Below are positions 22,032 through 34,759 of a DNA stretch of 64,000 nt, piece after piece. Source of the stretch: Primulina eburnea (Eukaryota > Streptophyta > Magnoliopsida > Lamiales > Gesneriaceae); assembly GCF_022965805.1 (NCBI RefSeq), contig NC_133101.1, positions 49,618,342-49,682,341 of the forward strand, in the 5' to 3' direction. The notes beneath the pieces are model-generated. The model searched no databases, was not told the origin of the DNA, and saw only the letters and a list, made by a program, of their open reading frames with translations. Positions within the stretch are counted from its first letter, which is position 1, and each line of letters begins with the position of its first letter. The translations under genes were made by a program, and so were the position numbers.

Positions 22032-22567
22032 TGTTGAAATTTTTTTTGGCTTAATAAATTGAAATTAAGAAAAGAAGATGAAGGAAAACTCGAACAAAAC
22101 AAAAATGAGAAAGTTGGTCCTTGAACAATTCTTCTTCCAAGAAACGACAACTATTTCGAGAAAAATAACACTACAAATATATAAAATATAGGAACCATAA
22201 AATATTTAGAACCCTCTAGGTATGTTTGACATTGAAATTCTCTCCAGTTTATTTTGTGACAAGTTCAAGTGATTTTAAAAGTATGAATTTATGAGTTAAT
22301 TTCTTAAAAATATGGAGTAAAAACAAATGTGTCAAAATAGAATGATGTAGGTTGAATAGAGTAGAAATGAAAATGGGAGTTTAATTATGAATAGCTGGAA
22401 AGTTGGATATTAATTAGCTTGGATTGATGTATTTTATTTGAGATTAGAAATTTGATTTGGAGAATAATTTGAGGAATTAGTTTCAAATGATACTCATTTT
22501 GCATGTATTTGTAATCCACCACAATTATTATTGAAATTGCATAAATTGATATAAAGTGAAATTCACT

Positions 22568-22799
22568 TGGGTTGCGTTTGGAGAAGACAATTTGATTTGA
22601 AATGATGTATTTTACTTTCGGAGAGATTTGAAGGATGGATTAAAATGACGATAATCTTTGGTAAATACATCATAATCATCATTGTTTCCACATGAAACAA
22701 CAAGAGATTAATTTGAAATTCATCTAATATAAATTCATTTAAGCAATTAAATAGGATTTGAAATCCATAACTTCAAATCATTTCATCCAACCGCAACTT
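22568..22799. mobile_element. Short TIR element (MITE-like)
   Basis: GTTGCGTTTGG at the left end and CCAACCGCAAC at the right end form imperfect terminal inverted repeats about 230 bp apart. TTGG lies on both sides. The interior is AT-rich without coding capacity. The superfamily cannot be decided from this copy. Confidence 0.5.
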
Positions 22800-24578
22800 G
22801 GAATTTTTTCAATCTAAGAAATTTCAATAAGTTGAAATTCATCATATCAAATTCATTAATCCAAACATAAAATTTAATATATAAATGCACCAAGTGGTAA
22901 ATGGTGCCCATGTGCCTTTTTATAAATATATATGCGTATATATTTTATCGTTGATGTCTCTCCATATATACTCTTCACATTTATATGCAACATAAAGGGC
23001 TTTAGAAATTTCACCGAACTCGACATTAGATATCAAAGAGAAACGACAAGTAAATAAATCTTTTTCATCAGTTATTATATACATATATGTGTATATGTGT
23101 TTGAGTAGGTGTACAGCGAGCCAAATTGTGGCTTGAACTTTATTGACTTTTATGTAAAAATAATATTTATTTTAATAATATTTTATGATTTTATCCAATT
23201 GTGGCATTTACTTTATCTGTATATTCATGAAAGTTATATAGATACATTCCTTGAATATACCATAGATACCATGAGGTTTGCCTCGCAAAGGAAGATCATG
23301 AAATTCATTAGGAAACGTACCTTATATTCTAAACAGAAGGGCATGATAATGTTCATTTATGCGATATTTGATGATGTGATGAACAATCCTCCCTTGGACT
23401 ATCCAAGTAGTCATCACTTATCTAATAGAATAATTCGTGTTATATTTGTACATCATTAGTCTTTTGACCTAGGACAACATGGAGGCTCTACGTACTAGCA
23501 TAGCTTTGATCTGTTTACCGATTCTATTGAGGTTTATTAGGTGGAGAGGTTAGGTGTAATTTCAAAACACGTATGAGCCAATGCATTGTAGTCGTGGATT
23601 CACCGCTCACCTACGGCTGTGGATATAGTATGTGATTTGATGAGTTAACAGTGCAAATAATTTTTGACCAGAGTAAGACATGTGCATTTTGAAGACGTGT
23701 TTTCTCAATTGCACATACCACATCACATTTATTACTCAAAGATATATCACATCGTTATTGAATTCATATGCAACTCTCGATATATCAATGATTATAAATT
23801 CGATCGAGATATATGAGTTGAAAATACCTGTACTATATAATAACCATAACTTAATGTTCTTGCATCACTGTCAATGATATCTAGGAGATCATGAGCCAAT
23901 ACTACTAAATGTTTTTACCATGATTCGATGGGTGAAATCAGATTTGAGTTCTGACATTCTTGATCAAGGGGTTGACGAAAAGGATGAGGCTAATTAGAGT
24001 AAGCAAGAATATGAAAAAATGATTGTTTGAATCACATGAAGTTTGTGAATCCACGGCTAGATGTATTTTTTAACTACGGATGGTCACACAAGTATTGAAT
24101 CACGTGTTCTGTTGAGATAGTCAAATTCGAGGAATTGAATTTTACTAACGTAGTAGATGGAGATCAAACATATAGCATATAAAAGAGTTTATAAGTTTCT
24201 TTCATGTAATGGAAATTGTGGAAGTTAGCTAAATAACTAAATTAAGTAAGGAGAGTGGAACTGTTGTTTTAGCGAAGGGGTTCACATAACTGGTAGCTGA
24301 AAAAAATGGATCAGTGGAAAATTTAGTCCTTCGAAATTTTCATTTTTCATTTTATGAACAAGATTTGTATCCTCGATACATCGGCACTATCTGTTTCGTC
24401 GATTGAGTTTATAATGAGTTCATAATTATTTATTTAAGAAATTTTGAATGTACTTATTAAATAATAAATTAGTAGTAGTAGTGATAACTAAGTGCAAAAT
24501 TCTCATGAAATATTATAGAAGATTCTACAATAGATTAATTAATTATTCTAGCTATTAAATAAATTATTTAATTTAAAT

Positions 24579-24602
24579 CATATATATATATCATATATAT
24601 AT

Positions 24603-24659
<57 letters not shown>
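24579..24659. repeat. (TA)n microsatellite
   Basis: About 80 bases of AT dinucleotides with two CATATATAT interruptions at the left. Confidence 0.95.
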
Positions 24660-24661
<2 letters not shown>

Positions 24662-25600
24662 TAGTATATGTATATTTGGATATATATATTGTATTATCAA
24701 AAGTTGATAGTAATTTAATTATGCATGATATTTTCAATAGTAGAAAATATATATATTATATATTTTGAATAATTAAATTATAGTATCCTGATTCAAGAAG
24801 ACTACCGATTTGATAATAAATATAAATTTGTAAATATTTCATTAAGAGTTATATGAAATAACATAATTTTTTGCTCAAATTTTTGTCCACAAAATTCCTC
24901 TCCCCCTCTCCCTAAAATTTTCGGCCACTGCATAATTTTCATAGAAAATTTCGGCCACCAATCTTCACTATGCAGCCGCCTTGACGCCCCCAGATTTATA
25001 ATATTCTGGCGATCAAATCTCGACGCAAATTTCGTTTAGATCTATATTGAGATCTATATTAGGAATCCAATCTGTGATCATGGATTTGATTAGAAGATCA
25101 AAGAAAGGAGGAGATTCATTCTTGAGATTTACAAGAAACACTATATCAACCTAAAACTCGGAATAGTTGGATCTGACGTGATATGAGAAAATGTAAGTTG
25201 AACTAAACACCTTATGAATATTTATCTAAACTATACTACGCCCGAGAATGTTTTGAACTAAAAACAAAATTTTAAAATTTCTGTTGTGTCTTATGCGCGA
25301 GAAAACGATACACCAATAGTGAAATCAAAGACAGTTTAATTTCTATTATATGACTTTTTTGTTTAAAGCGTGTTGAGTTGATTATTTCTAACAGCTTAAC
25401 AATTTTCCAGAAAAGACTGCCCCTGCAATTCTGAGTAGCGACGTTTACCCAAAATGTTTTGAAATTAATTTTTTTTTCCAAATCAGCATAAAGCAACGCT
25501 GCCCTGTGCAGAGGGGCAGCTGCCCATTGACGGTTGCTTGAAATATTCGGGCAACAGGCTAGCAAACAAGCAGGGTGACCGATAATTTCTTGGGTAGCCC

Positions 25601-26106
25601 ATCCCCCTTCAAGCTCGAATTATTTGGGCTCAGGCCGATTTAAAATTTTCTATTTTATGAAATTTTAATCAAATTAGCCATTGAAATAAATTTTGATAAA
25701 ATTATAGATATTTTCTTATAAAATAAATAATTATAATTTCATTTTAATAATAATATAGTAAAAAGTGTTTTACAAAAAAATTAATTATTAATGAATTAAT
25801 TAAAATCAAATAAATGTGTTTGTTTTAACATACTAATTTATTTCTATTAAAACGGTTAGTGATAAATTTATAAGATACATAATTTGATGATAATATTTAA
25901 TATTAAGATTTTAATATAATAATTGATATTATATGGAAAGGGGATTATCGAGAGCCATGACCAATTTGCTATGTGTATATTATAATATTTTACATATTGT
26001 GTTTTTGATTATTTGATAATTATTTAAGGTGAGTCTTGTTTAAGGCTCGTCCACCTTAAAATTTGTATACCAGTGTGCCTTGTAAATTTAATGTAAATAT
26101 AAGACT
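25601..26106. other. AT-rich non-coding DNA
   Basis: Very AT-rich, with no frame above background and no repeat end recognised. Confidence 0.5.
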
Positions 26107-27928
26107 TCGTTAGTGATAGGATCGGTTAATCGAATAAAGAGTGTTTAGAAGGGAGGTTGAATAAACACTGCTCGAATTTAAATATTCTTTGACAATATGA
26201 GTTCAGTTTTGTTACAAACTGAAACTAGATATCCCGTCGGTCAATAACAATCAGTTAAACTGAATAAAACAGTTGCGGAAAATAAACTGACTGAAAGATA
26301 GAGTATCTAACTGAAAATGAAAACTGAAGTAACTATATGTTTCTGGATGTTCGGAGACTTGAATAACTCCTACGTCACCCCTTCTATTACGAAGATAAGA
26401 TATCCACTAAAAGACTTTGATCAAATACACGACATTGTACTGACCCACTTCAGTTTGGACTTATTACATTGCCAAAACTGAAACTCTTAGTATACAACAC
26501 TTTTATAGATCGTAACTGATCTTAGCACAACTTAGAAAATCTATCAACGATTACAAAGTGCTATTTAAGATCGAGAATGTAGTCTTGAATACTACTGATA
26601 TGACTAATAAGCGTGAGCTTTGATTTCTGATTGTGAGTAAATATTTTTGCAGCGTAACAGCAAGTAGAATGAGATAACTGAGAGTTGAGATAACTGAGAG
26701 TCGGGGGGTCTTCAAGTTGCTGTCCTTCGACTATTTATAGGCTCTCCTCTCAACGGTAACATTAAAGAATGTTTGAATATTCTAACCGTTGATTGCCACG
26801 TCGATATATTCTGACAGTCGTACACTGTTCATTCTAAAATGCGGCGTTCCACTACTAGCTGCAGGTATATGTACTATTTTGTTTGTTGTCGCTTTCAACT
26901 GATGACGTGTACAGCTGAGAGATCAGCTGGTAAAGAATCAGTTGTTGAGAATGAACTTTAGTTGTATCGAACAGTTGACTAATGTTCAGCATATGACGTG
27001 TTCAGTTGATGATCAGTTCAGTTTGCTTAGTTCAGTTGGTAAATATTTTTGTCAAAGCACCGGAATAAGTTTCCAACAGTTAGGATAACTGCTCTGAGAA
27101 TCTTGTGTGTCGGTATAAATTGATCAACTCAAACAAGTACGAAATAAGACTAAAATATAAATTGAATACTTTAAATAGATAGAATTGATAACTGAAATGA
27201 ACACGAGAATTTTTCTGGATGTCACGAAGATAGAGTTTCACTAAAAGACTTTGATATATTACAACAGTTGATAATAATACATTTCAGTTGGTCTTACACA
27301 CTGCCAAACTGAAACTCTAAGTCTAACACTTCTTTCACATATTTTAAAATCAAAATATGCTCTAATTCTTAGCCTGAATGCTACTGATAAATAAAATGAG
27401 TGTAGAGCTTGAATATGCGATCAGAAATCTTGAGAATAAGATCTTATAGTGTATCACAGTTGATTGGTTTGATTGCTTTGTATATTTGCTTGTTCTTGTC
27501 CATCATGCATCTTCAACCTGATTCGATCAGCTATATATAGTCTTCGATCCCAACGGTCACATTGAATGCATTTAATGTTAATTTAATGAAAAATATCCAT
27601 TGATTCAGTGTGTAGTAACTTTATCTGATAGTAGTACAAGGTTTTCAAACTGTTCTGTTCGGACGCATCTGTTATGTTGTGGTACGACCTGTCAAACTAT
27701 TCTGCCGATCTTTTAACTGATTCGAGGCCTACTGATTAGAATTCAGCTGATCAGTTCAACTGGGCTTATCAGTTGTAACTGATTTCCTATCAATTACGAA
27801 AATTTCAGTTGATAAGGTTTTTCAGTTTAGTTCAAAATTAAGTCTTCAGTTGCGTCTGTTCAATCAACTAGATCCTTCAGTTCCTTTAAGATTAATTTTT
27901 CAACTCCAAAACTTATGATACTCCAACA
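26107..27928 (-). repeat. 3' LTR of copia element E2, interrupted by solo LTR E1
   Basis: The right boundary is clear: on the minus strand a purine tract (27929-27941) is followed by TGTTGGAGTATC, the LTR start. The left boundary, near GTTAGGATAACT, resembles the end of the H LTR (CCGATCCTAACCA read in reverse). Solo LTR E1 is inserted 7 bases inside, giving a host LTR of about 850 bp. The conserved TGACGTAGGAG box of other copia LTRs is deleted here (around 27218). Confidence 0.7.
26114..27078 (-). mobile_element. Solo copia LTR E1
   Basis: 965 bp, TGTTGGAAACTTATTCC to CGATCCTATCA on the minus strand, with perfect 5-bp duplication GTTAG (26109-26113 and 27079-27083). It is related to LTR K. 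It holds the TGACGTAGGAG box (26344-26384, minus strand). Confidence 0.9.
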
Positions 27929-28497
27929 ATTTCCCTCTTTTCAGTGTTTGAAAAAACTATATTTCCTGAACTGATGATAAAAATACTTATTGTAGATAAA
28001 ATAATGTACATATTCATACATATTCAGTTATGAAAATTTTATTTGTTTGAAAGAGGTATGTACAGATTCGCACAAACATTTCAAGTAAAAATTAAGCATC
28101 CAAACTAATCAACTGATTTAGGACACTTAGAAATTATTTATTTCACTTCTTCTCAGTTGGTCCTTTATTAGTTGGCTTTTCTGGTTCAGTTCTCTTGTTG
28201 CTGCTTGCTCCTCCTGCCTCTGTTTTCTATTTTTCCCCCTTTTTGTCAACGCCCGCCACTCTTGTGAAGAGGAGGAATGCTGGACTCACTCGAGCAGACA
28301 CTTCAGCTAACTATTTTTGCATTTTGTAAATCTTCTTAGATAAACTAGTATGAACAAAGAAATATGATTGGTGAGTTGATCTTGTGAGGAAATCAGAATA
28401 GGGATTGTAACCAATTCTATTTGATCTTTTCAACTGAATCATAAAGAACAGTCCCATCCTTGGTCAGTTTCTTTAAGTCCTTCAATGTATGTTATCA
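27929..28497 (-). pseudogene. End of copia element E2 3' ORF (decayed)
   Basis: Reading the minus strand from about 28260, a segment with DKKGGKNRKQRQ-like basic residues and following Gln/Asn-rich codons corresponds to the end of the element A 3' ORF (VLDKKGEAARLMKE). A 3' spacer and polypurine tract follow. The upstream part is lost where the D1 element inserted near 28498. Short and frame-broken, identified mainly by position and the DKKG block. Confidence 0.5.
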
Positions 28498-28509
28498 TTA
28501 GATCGGTTC

Positions 28510-29542
28510 TGAAAGGATCGGTTGGTAAGATGATAAGTGTTTAGAAGGGAGGGAGTTGAATAAACACTTACTGATTTTTTAAATTCTTTCCGAATAATGG
28601 GTGCAGTTTCGTTACAAACTGACACTCGGTATCTTGTCATTCGATAACAATCAGTTCAACTGAAATACAGTTGCGAGTTGCGGAAGTGAACTGACTGAAA
28701 GATAGAATAACTCAAAGTAACTGAATATGAAAAACACGCGATATGATGTTCGGAGAATAGAATAACTCCTACGTCACCCTCTTCTATCACAAGGATATGA
28801 TTTTTACTAAAAGCCTTTGATCAAATACCAACGCTGTACTGATCCACTTCAGTTTGGACTTAACACTGCCAAACTTAAACTCTTAGTTAACAACACTTTT
28901 ACAGTATAACACAACTGAATGAATCTTAACGAAGATCTCAAAATGCTATCAAGCTCGTAAGGTAGCCTTAATTGCTACTGATAAATCTTATAAGAGTGAG
29001 CTTTGAAATCTGAATGTGAGTTGTGATTTTAGCAGAGTAACAGCAAGCTTGAATAGAATAGTAGTTCACGTGATTGTTGAGAGATTTTCTCAACTGCTCT
29101 CTTTACTTATTTATAGGCTTCCCTCTCAACGGTAATATTAAATATCATTTGAATCTTTATATCCGATGATTGCCACGTCTATATCTTCTGACATTCGTAC
29201 ACTGCAATCTCTGAAATGCGGCGTCCCACTACTAGTTGCAGTCTGTTTTACTATATGTCGGTTGTCGTTGTCAACTGATGATATGTACAATTGAGGGATC
29301 AGCTGAAAGATATATTGCTGGAAAGTTCATAACTGATTTATTTCAACTGATCAGTTCCAAAACTGATCAGTCAGTTATAATGTTGCTTCATCTGATGACG
29401 TGTATAATTTATAGCTGGTACGCATTAATCTTAAACAAGTGGCAAATAGATCAGTTAGCTCGTTGCTTTGTTTCCTTCGATCAGTTATACAAATACGTTT
29501 TGAAGCTTATTTTGTCAAATCACTGAAATTTAGTTTCCAACA
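28510..29542 (-). mobile_element. Solo copia LTR E3
   Basis: 1033 bp, TGTTGGAAACTAAATTTCAG to CCGATCCTTTCA on the minus strand, with perfect duplication GGTTC (28505-28509 and 29543-29547). It is nearly the same as LTR K of element A by inspection and carries the TGACGTAGGAG box at 28744-28790. Confidence 0.92.
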
Positions 29543-30478
29543 GGTTCTAGGAACCTGCGAGGGAGTTTCAAACACAATATTCTCAATGAGCTGCAATAGC
29601 TCGTGTTCTAAGAATGTAAACACAAATGAATTAAATCAAGTTTGGTTTTAAATCAAGCAAAAAAATACTCTAAGTAATCATTCGTTAAGAAAGCTGATCA
29701 GTTTAGAGTTTTTAGCTTGTGTCAACTGATTAACTGAAATAAGAGGGATCAGTTCTTGCTTGTATCAGTTCAGTTATGATAAAAAATAAATTGATATCAG
29801 CTCGAACTGACCAAATCAGTTTAAAAACAAAAGTTAAACAGTTAATGCACAAGGTATGTTTATGTATGTTCGGACCCACTCAGCTTAGGACGTACGCTAC
29901 TGCTTAACTGAACTTCTAGTCTAGAATGAAGGCATCACCTTTCCAGCCAACACTTGTTTAACGTATATGTGTGAAAGACTAAATACAGAAGTTTAATGTC
30001 TTTGTGCAAGAATCACTCAGATTTTCAATACGCTCAATTCTCTATGTATATATGAGTGATGGTGTGTGCATGTGTGAGAACTGATCTAAGAATACAACAC
30101 GAAAGTATTCTCACACATTAAGGGAATTGTTATTCTAATCTTAAGCTGATAACACGTTAAAGTGTTCCCTCAAATCTTGGCTGGTTGCTTGTAAGCTGAT
30201 ATGCATGCCCTATCTTCCTCTCTTTTGTGATGTTCACACCCTCTTGTTGATGGTCTTGATCTTGTATTTATAGAGGATATGTGACCGTTCACCAGTTGCT
30301 TTTATACCCTTGTGCGCAGCTGGATTCCACTTAGATAAGCGCTTGTCGTGTTTTGCAAGCTGATCGGCTCCTAACTGATGCTCTGAACTGGTCTTGAACT
30401 GATGTAATGAAATCAGTTGGCTCATCAGCTGAACTGATTTCACTGATTCAGTTGAGCTGTTCAGTTGGGCTCTTCATC

Positions 30479-33400
30479 TAAAACGTCCACTACTATTTTT
30501 TTTCTAAATCATAAACTCAAAAATACTAAATAAAACCACTTAACATATCCATAAATCAAACTAATTTAACAGTTTAAATCTCAAGTGCAAAAAAAAATCA
30601 TAAATCGTCAACTAACCAAAACTCCTAAATCAACATTTACAAAGATCAACTAACTATAAAATAAAACATAAAATATCTTATAAAAATCATCAACATAATC
30701 TTTTAAATTTTTTTATCTAACAAGCTAGTGCGGAAAATAAATATCCCTCAGCAGTGTACTACCGCACTTGATCTACGCAATCGTCAGCGCCTCCTATAAT
30801 ATCACCAAATCCTAAATCATACAAACCTAGTGAGTATAATGGTACCCTTCTGACCAGCCCTGACCCTTAGAACCAGACCCTACAGGCCGCACGAGCACTA
30901 CAACGAGGACACAAAACTGCACGCAAGAACTTCTCACGCTTAGGACTCCTATTGACCCTAGGACTCTCCTACTCGAGCCACCACTGAGCCCACCTGGCCC
31001 TAACTGACTTTGGACCACGCATAGACCCAACCAAACCCAGCCCAAGCCCCTAAACCCACGCACGATGCCGCCAGAAACCAGTAGCAGATTCACATGTGTT
31101 CTCCATAGCGCCTATAAGCTTCCTACTTCGACTAGGACTCTTTGCTCGAGCCACCCTCGAGTCCAAACTTTCCTGATCCTCTTTGGAATACCCTGAGACA
31201 CCTCCTAGACGACCTAGCCCAGCCCTTAACCCATCAAATGCAGCAGCTCTCGGCTGCGCCATCAGCAAGCATGGGAAGAGTCCATGCGATCATGGACTCT
31301 TCCTAACCGACTAGCCATGGGTCCTGGCCATGCTAGGACCCTACCAGACCCTATACATGTCATCACCAAGCCTCCAACAGCCTTGTTTGAGCCCAGGCTC
31401 AGCCAAGTCCCTCACCCGAACCTATGGTACAGAACATGCAATGAACCCTCATCTTTCTAACAGCCACGCACAACCCTTGTCACCTACGGTTCTAGCCATT
31501 TTTCTTTTCCATTTTTTCATATTCCATTCATATTTTCTCATACATTGGCAGTGAATTTGTTGTAAATCATAATAAGATCATATATACATAAAAAGTTGAA
31601 ACTTGTGAAAACATTTGACAAAACGTTTAGACCATCAAACATAAATATTTTCCATGCAAAAATAATTGAAATATGCATATTATTATTTCAATGATGCATG
31701 AAAGAGTTTAGAAACTGTGAATTTGCATTTAAAACGCTCGAATATTCAATCGTTGACGAGGGTGCAAAGATAGACGATCGGAAGATGAAGAACCCTAGCT
31801 TTTCTTCTCTTGATATTCTCGAAAATAATTTGTGTGCTGGTGTGTGTATTTCGAATGAATTGTGGCTCCCAAAAGACCTAGGTGACTTATTTATATATTT
31901 AATTTTTCATGCTAATGGGATTTGGTTTTGGGCCTCAAAGTATAGGAGCAATTGGGCCTACTCAATTTAGTTAAATTGGGCTCAATATCTCTTATTAATT
32001 AAAATATAAAAGTTTATTAAATTAGTTTCTCAAAAATAGTATTTTTGATCTTTTAAAAACTCCTTATTTGCCCAAAATTGACTTCCCGGGAAAAATAGAG
32101 CTCGACTCGTACAATGATTCGAACTCTACTATTTTTAGAAAAATTAAATCATTTTTAAGCATATTAAAAAAGCCTTGAAAATGTTTAGTGAAAAATAAAT
32201 ATTGAAGGATCGTTTGCTGGGCACCTTGAGGTGCTTCAAACAAAATATTCTTCAATGAGCTGCAATTGCTCGTGTTCTAAGATTGTTATCACCGATGAAT
32301 TAAATCGAGTTTGGTTTAAAAACCAAGTGGAAGAAACTGAAATTCATCCTTCGTGAAGAAGGTTGTTATATTAGAAAGCGTTTTAACGTATGTAAAACTA
32401 AATAACTGAAAAGTAAAGAATCAGTTGTCGCATATGTCAGTTCAATTATGGAAAAACTGACTGATGAATGCTCTAACCGATCAAATCAGTTTGAAAACAA
32501 CAGTTAATCAGTTAAGTACACATGATATGTTTATGGATGTTCGTAGACTTCAACTGCTCCTACGTCATCCCTTCTACCACCTCGGGTAGGATCCACTATA
32601 GGAATTTGATTTATACAACTATTTGTACAAACCCACCCAGCTTAGGACTTACACTACTGCCTTAACTGAACTCCTAGCCTAGACTGAAGGCAGCACCTTC
32701 TAGCCAACACTTCTTTAATGTCTATGTGTCAAAGACTGCACACACAAGTTTAATGTCTTTGTGCAAGACTATATTTGAGTGGTGGTGTGTGTTCGTGTGT
32801 GAGAACTGAACAATGAATACACACCAGAAAGGTGTTCTCACACACACTGAGGGAAGTGATCTTCTAATCTAAACTGATAAAACTTGAGTATTCCCTTTGG
32901 GCTGAATGCTTCTTGAAAGGTGATAGGCAAATAAGCGTGCCCTTTTTTTTCCCACACTCTCTTGTGTATATGTGTATATTCTCTCTCGTCTTCACTAATC
33001 TTCATCTTCTATTTATAGGCGCAAAGCTAGATCGTACAATTAGACTCAGTTATTGTATTCGTTGCATTTTGAATTCGTTCTTTGGACTTTGTTTCTCGAC
33101 TTTTCGACTGTCTTTTGGAACTTTTTTCTTTAATGCTCTGATGCAACGTTTATTATTGTCCTTTGACTAGACAATTGCTTTGTGCCTTTGTGCATAGCTG
33201 GAATCCAATGGAATGAACTTGTCCTGATCTACAACTGAAAGATTCTAACTGATGCTCTGAACTAGTCAGCTGAACTGATCTTCAGTTGGGCTGGTAAAAT
33301 CAGTTAACTCGTCAGTTGAGCTGAATTTACTCTTGTTCAGTTGAACTGGTTAGCTGGGCGGCTCTTCATCAGTTGAACACTTCTTCGGCTGGCCAGGCTT

Positions 33401-33846
33401 CTGAGATTCTCTTGCCGAACCACCTATCAGCTAGACAATCAGCTGAACTGCTCATTTGACATATCAGTTCGACTGATTCAGTTTTGTGCGATCAATTGGG
33501 TCTTCAGTTTGCGATTTAGACAACACCATAACTGATCCTAGCTTCTGCACACTAAGGTAAATCATTAGTAACAAAATAACAAGTTTTTTAACATCGAAAT
33601 CAATATTTGAGAACTTGAAAAGTTCCAACAAATATCCTTGTCTTGGTCGTCTCCGGTCTCATTTCCTTTGCCTATTATCGAATATTTGGGTAAAACCCTT
33701 AAATTTCATGAAAACATTTCATATAATCATTTAATCATGCAATCATACATTTAACCATTTAATACATATCGTGCAAGAATTTAAAATCAATTAAAATAAT
33801 TTGCATGCATGTGGTTTACGTAGGTTTTGGTTTTTCGGACGTTACA
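30479..33846 (-). mobile_element. Solo gypsy LTR C, with D2 nested inside
   Basis: The right end on the plus strand is GGACGTTACA, so the minus strand starts TGTAACGTCC like LTR L. The left end TAAAACGTCC is a mutated counterpart. The duplication TCATC is perfect (30474-30478 and 33847-33851). Excluding D2 it is about 1.9 kb. No coding frame with a retroelement domain is present. Its left end also matches LTR M (GAAACATCTACTACTA). Confidence 0.85.
32203..33630 (-). mobile_element. Solo D-family copia LTR D2, nested in C
   Basis: 1428 bp, TGTTGGAACTTTTCAAG to CGATCCTTCA on the minus strand. The duplication AATAT is perfect (32198-32202 and 33631-33635). It is homologous to D1 and D3. It keeps the TGACGTAGGAG-type box (32526-32590, as CTCCTACGTCATC). 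Confidence 0.92.
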
Positions 33847-34116
33847 TCATCAGTTGAACTCTTCATTAGCTGGTCGGGCATCTGAAGGTCTTCTGCTGAA
33901 CCACTTATCAGCTTAACAATCAGTTGAAATGTTCTTGATATATAAATTGGGCTAGTTCAGTTGGTACTTTCAGTTTGCGTCTTGATTGTATTAGTTTTGG
34001 CTCGGTAAATGATCAGTTCGAAACATGATCAGTTTCAGATTTTTGCGCACTTAGGTAAATTCATTAGAGTTTTGTTAGCATCAAAATCAAGATTGCGAAC
34101 ATGAAATGTTCCAACA

Positions 34117-34759
34117 ATCTTCCTTTTTTATGATCACAAAACTTGTTAAAATAAAGCGTTTTTAATAGTAAAACCATTAAACAAAAGTTAATTATCCCCC
34201 TTTGTGAGAATAAAAAATATTTAAAATATTTAAGAAAAATAAATTTTCAGTTCTTGAGGGATAATCGGTTAAAAACAATTAAGAACTCTCCCCCAAGAAC
34301 TGAATTAAAAACTCCCCCTTAAAAATATAATCATTTACGCATGTAATGAAGTTCTAGCATCTTTTAACATTCAGCAATTTAGGAAACAAATATGAAGATA
34401 ATAATTCAGTTACATAGAAATTAACTAGATAAACATGATGTTTATTTAATCAAATACGCGTCCCTTGTATCATACATTTAAGCACACCAACATGCATAAG
34501 GGAAATTTCTACTACAATAGAAAATTTAAACAACATGAAAAAACAGTCAGTTTATACATAATAGGACTGGATATACCAATAAGTGATTACCTTGAATGCT
34601 TTGAAATGTTGCATCAATCTCGAGTTTCTTTGCCAGAAGAATAGCTAATTGCCTTGGACTTTATCGTTATGCTGGCTAACTGGTCTAGCTGATGCAAACT
34701 AGACTCAACTGATGCTGAACCACATTGATCATCTATTTTTATATGAGCTCAGGAAGGCA
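34117..34759 (-). other. 3' internal spacer of D-family element
   Basis: The polypurine tract is next to the LTR. A block at about 34440-34510 (TTGATTAAATAAACATCATG on the minus strand) is shared with D3 internal DNA at 50670-50690, which confirms the family. The rest is non-coding. The CCCCAAGAACTG-type purine/pyrimidine runs near 34290 were noted. Confidence 0.6.

Larger units (their letters stand above)
22032..25600 (+). repeat. Probable 3' LTR of copia element J and later insertions (right end unclear)
   Basis: TGTTGAAATTTTTTTTGGC at 22032 follows a purine tract and is a plausible LTR start. A TATA-like stretch (TTTATAAATATATATG, about 22918) and a CT-rich leader with TTTTCGGCCAC (about 24918) resemble copia LTR promoter and R parts. 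A MITE and a TA repeat interrupt it. No terminal CA with matching duplication could be assigned, so the extent is uncertain. Frames of about 100 codons here (23109-23459, 25272-25565 minus) show no recognisable domain. Confidence 0.4.
28498..34116 (-). repeat. 3' LTR of D-family copia element (D1), split by E3 and C
   Basis: The right end at 34116 is clear: on the minus strand a purine tract (34117-34128) is followed by TGTTGGAACATTTCATG, as in D3. The LTR continues across solo LTR C (30479-33846) and solo LTR E3 (28510-29542) to about 28498, where its end is degraded. The remaining LTR is about 1.2 kb. Compared with D2 it has lost about 100 bases around 29870, including the TGACGTAGGAG box. 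Confidence 0.75.

Noticed and set aside
23109..23459. 116-codon plus-strand frame
   Set aside because: Hydrophobic, AT-driven composition, no recognisable motif, inside probable LTR or remnant DNA.
25272..25565. 97-codon minus-strand frame
   Set aside because: No domain; it lies in LTR-like DNA and is likely a chance frame.
30827..31268. Minus-strand Gly/Val-rich frames in LTR C
   Set aside because: They lie inside a solo LTR without coding function in this element class; low complexity.
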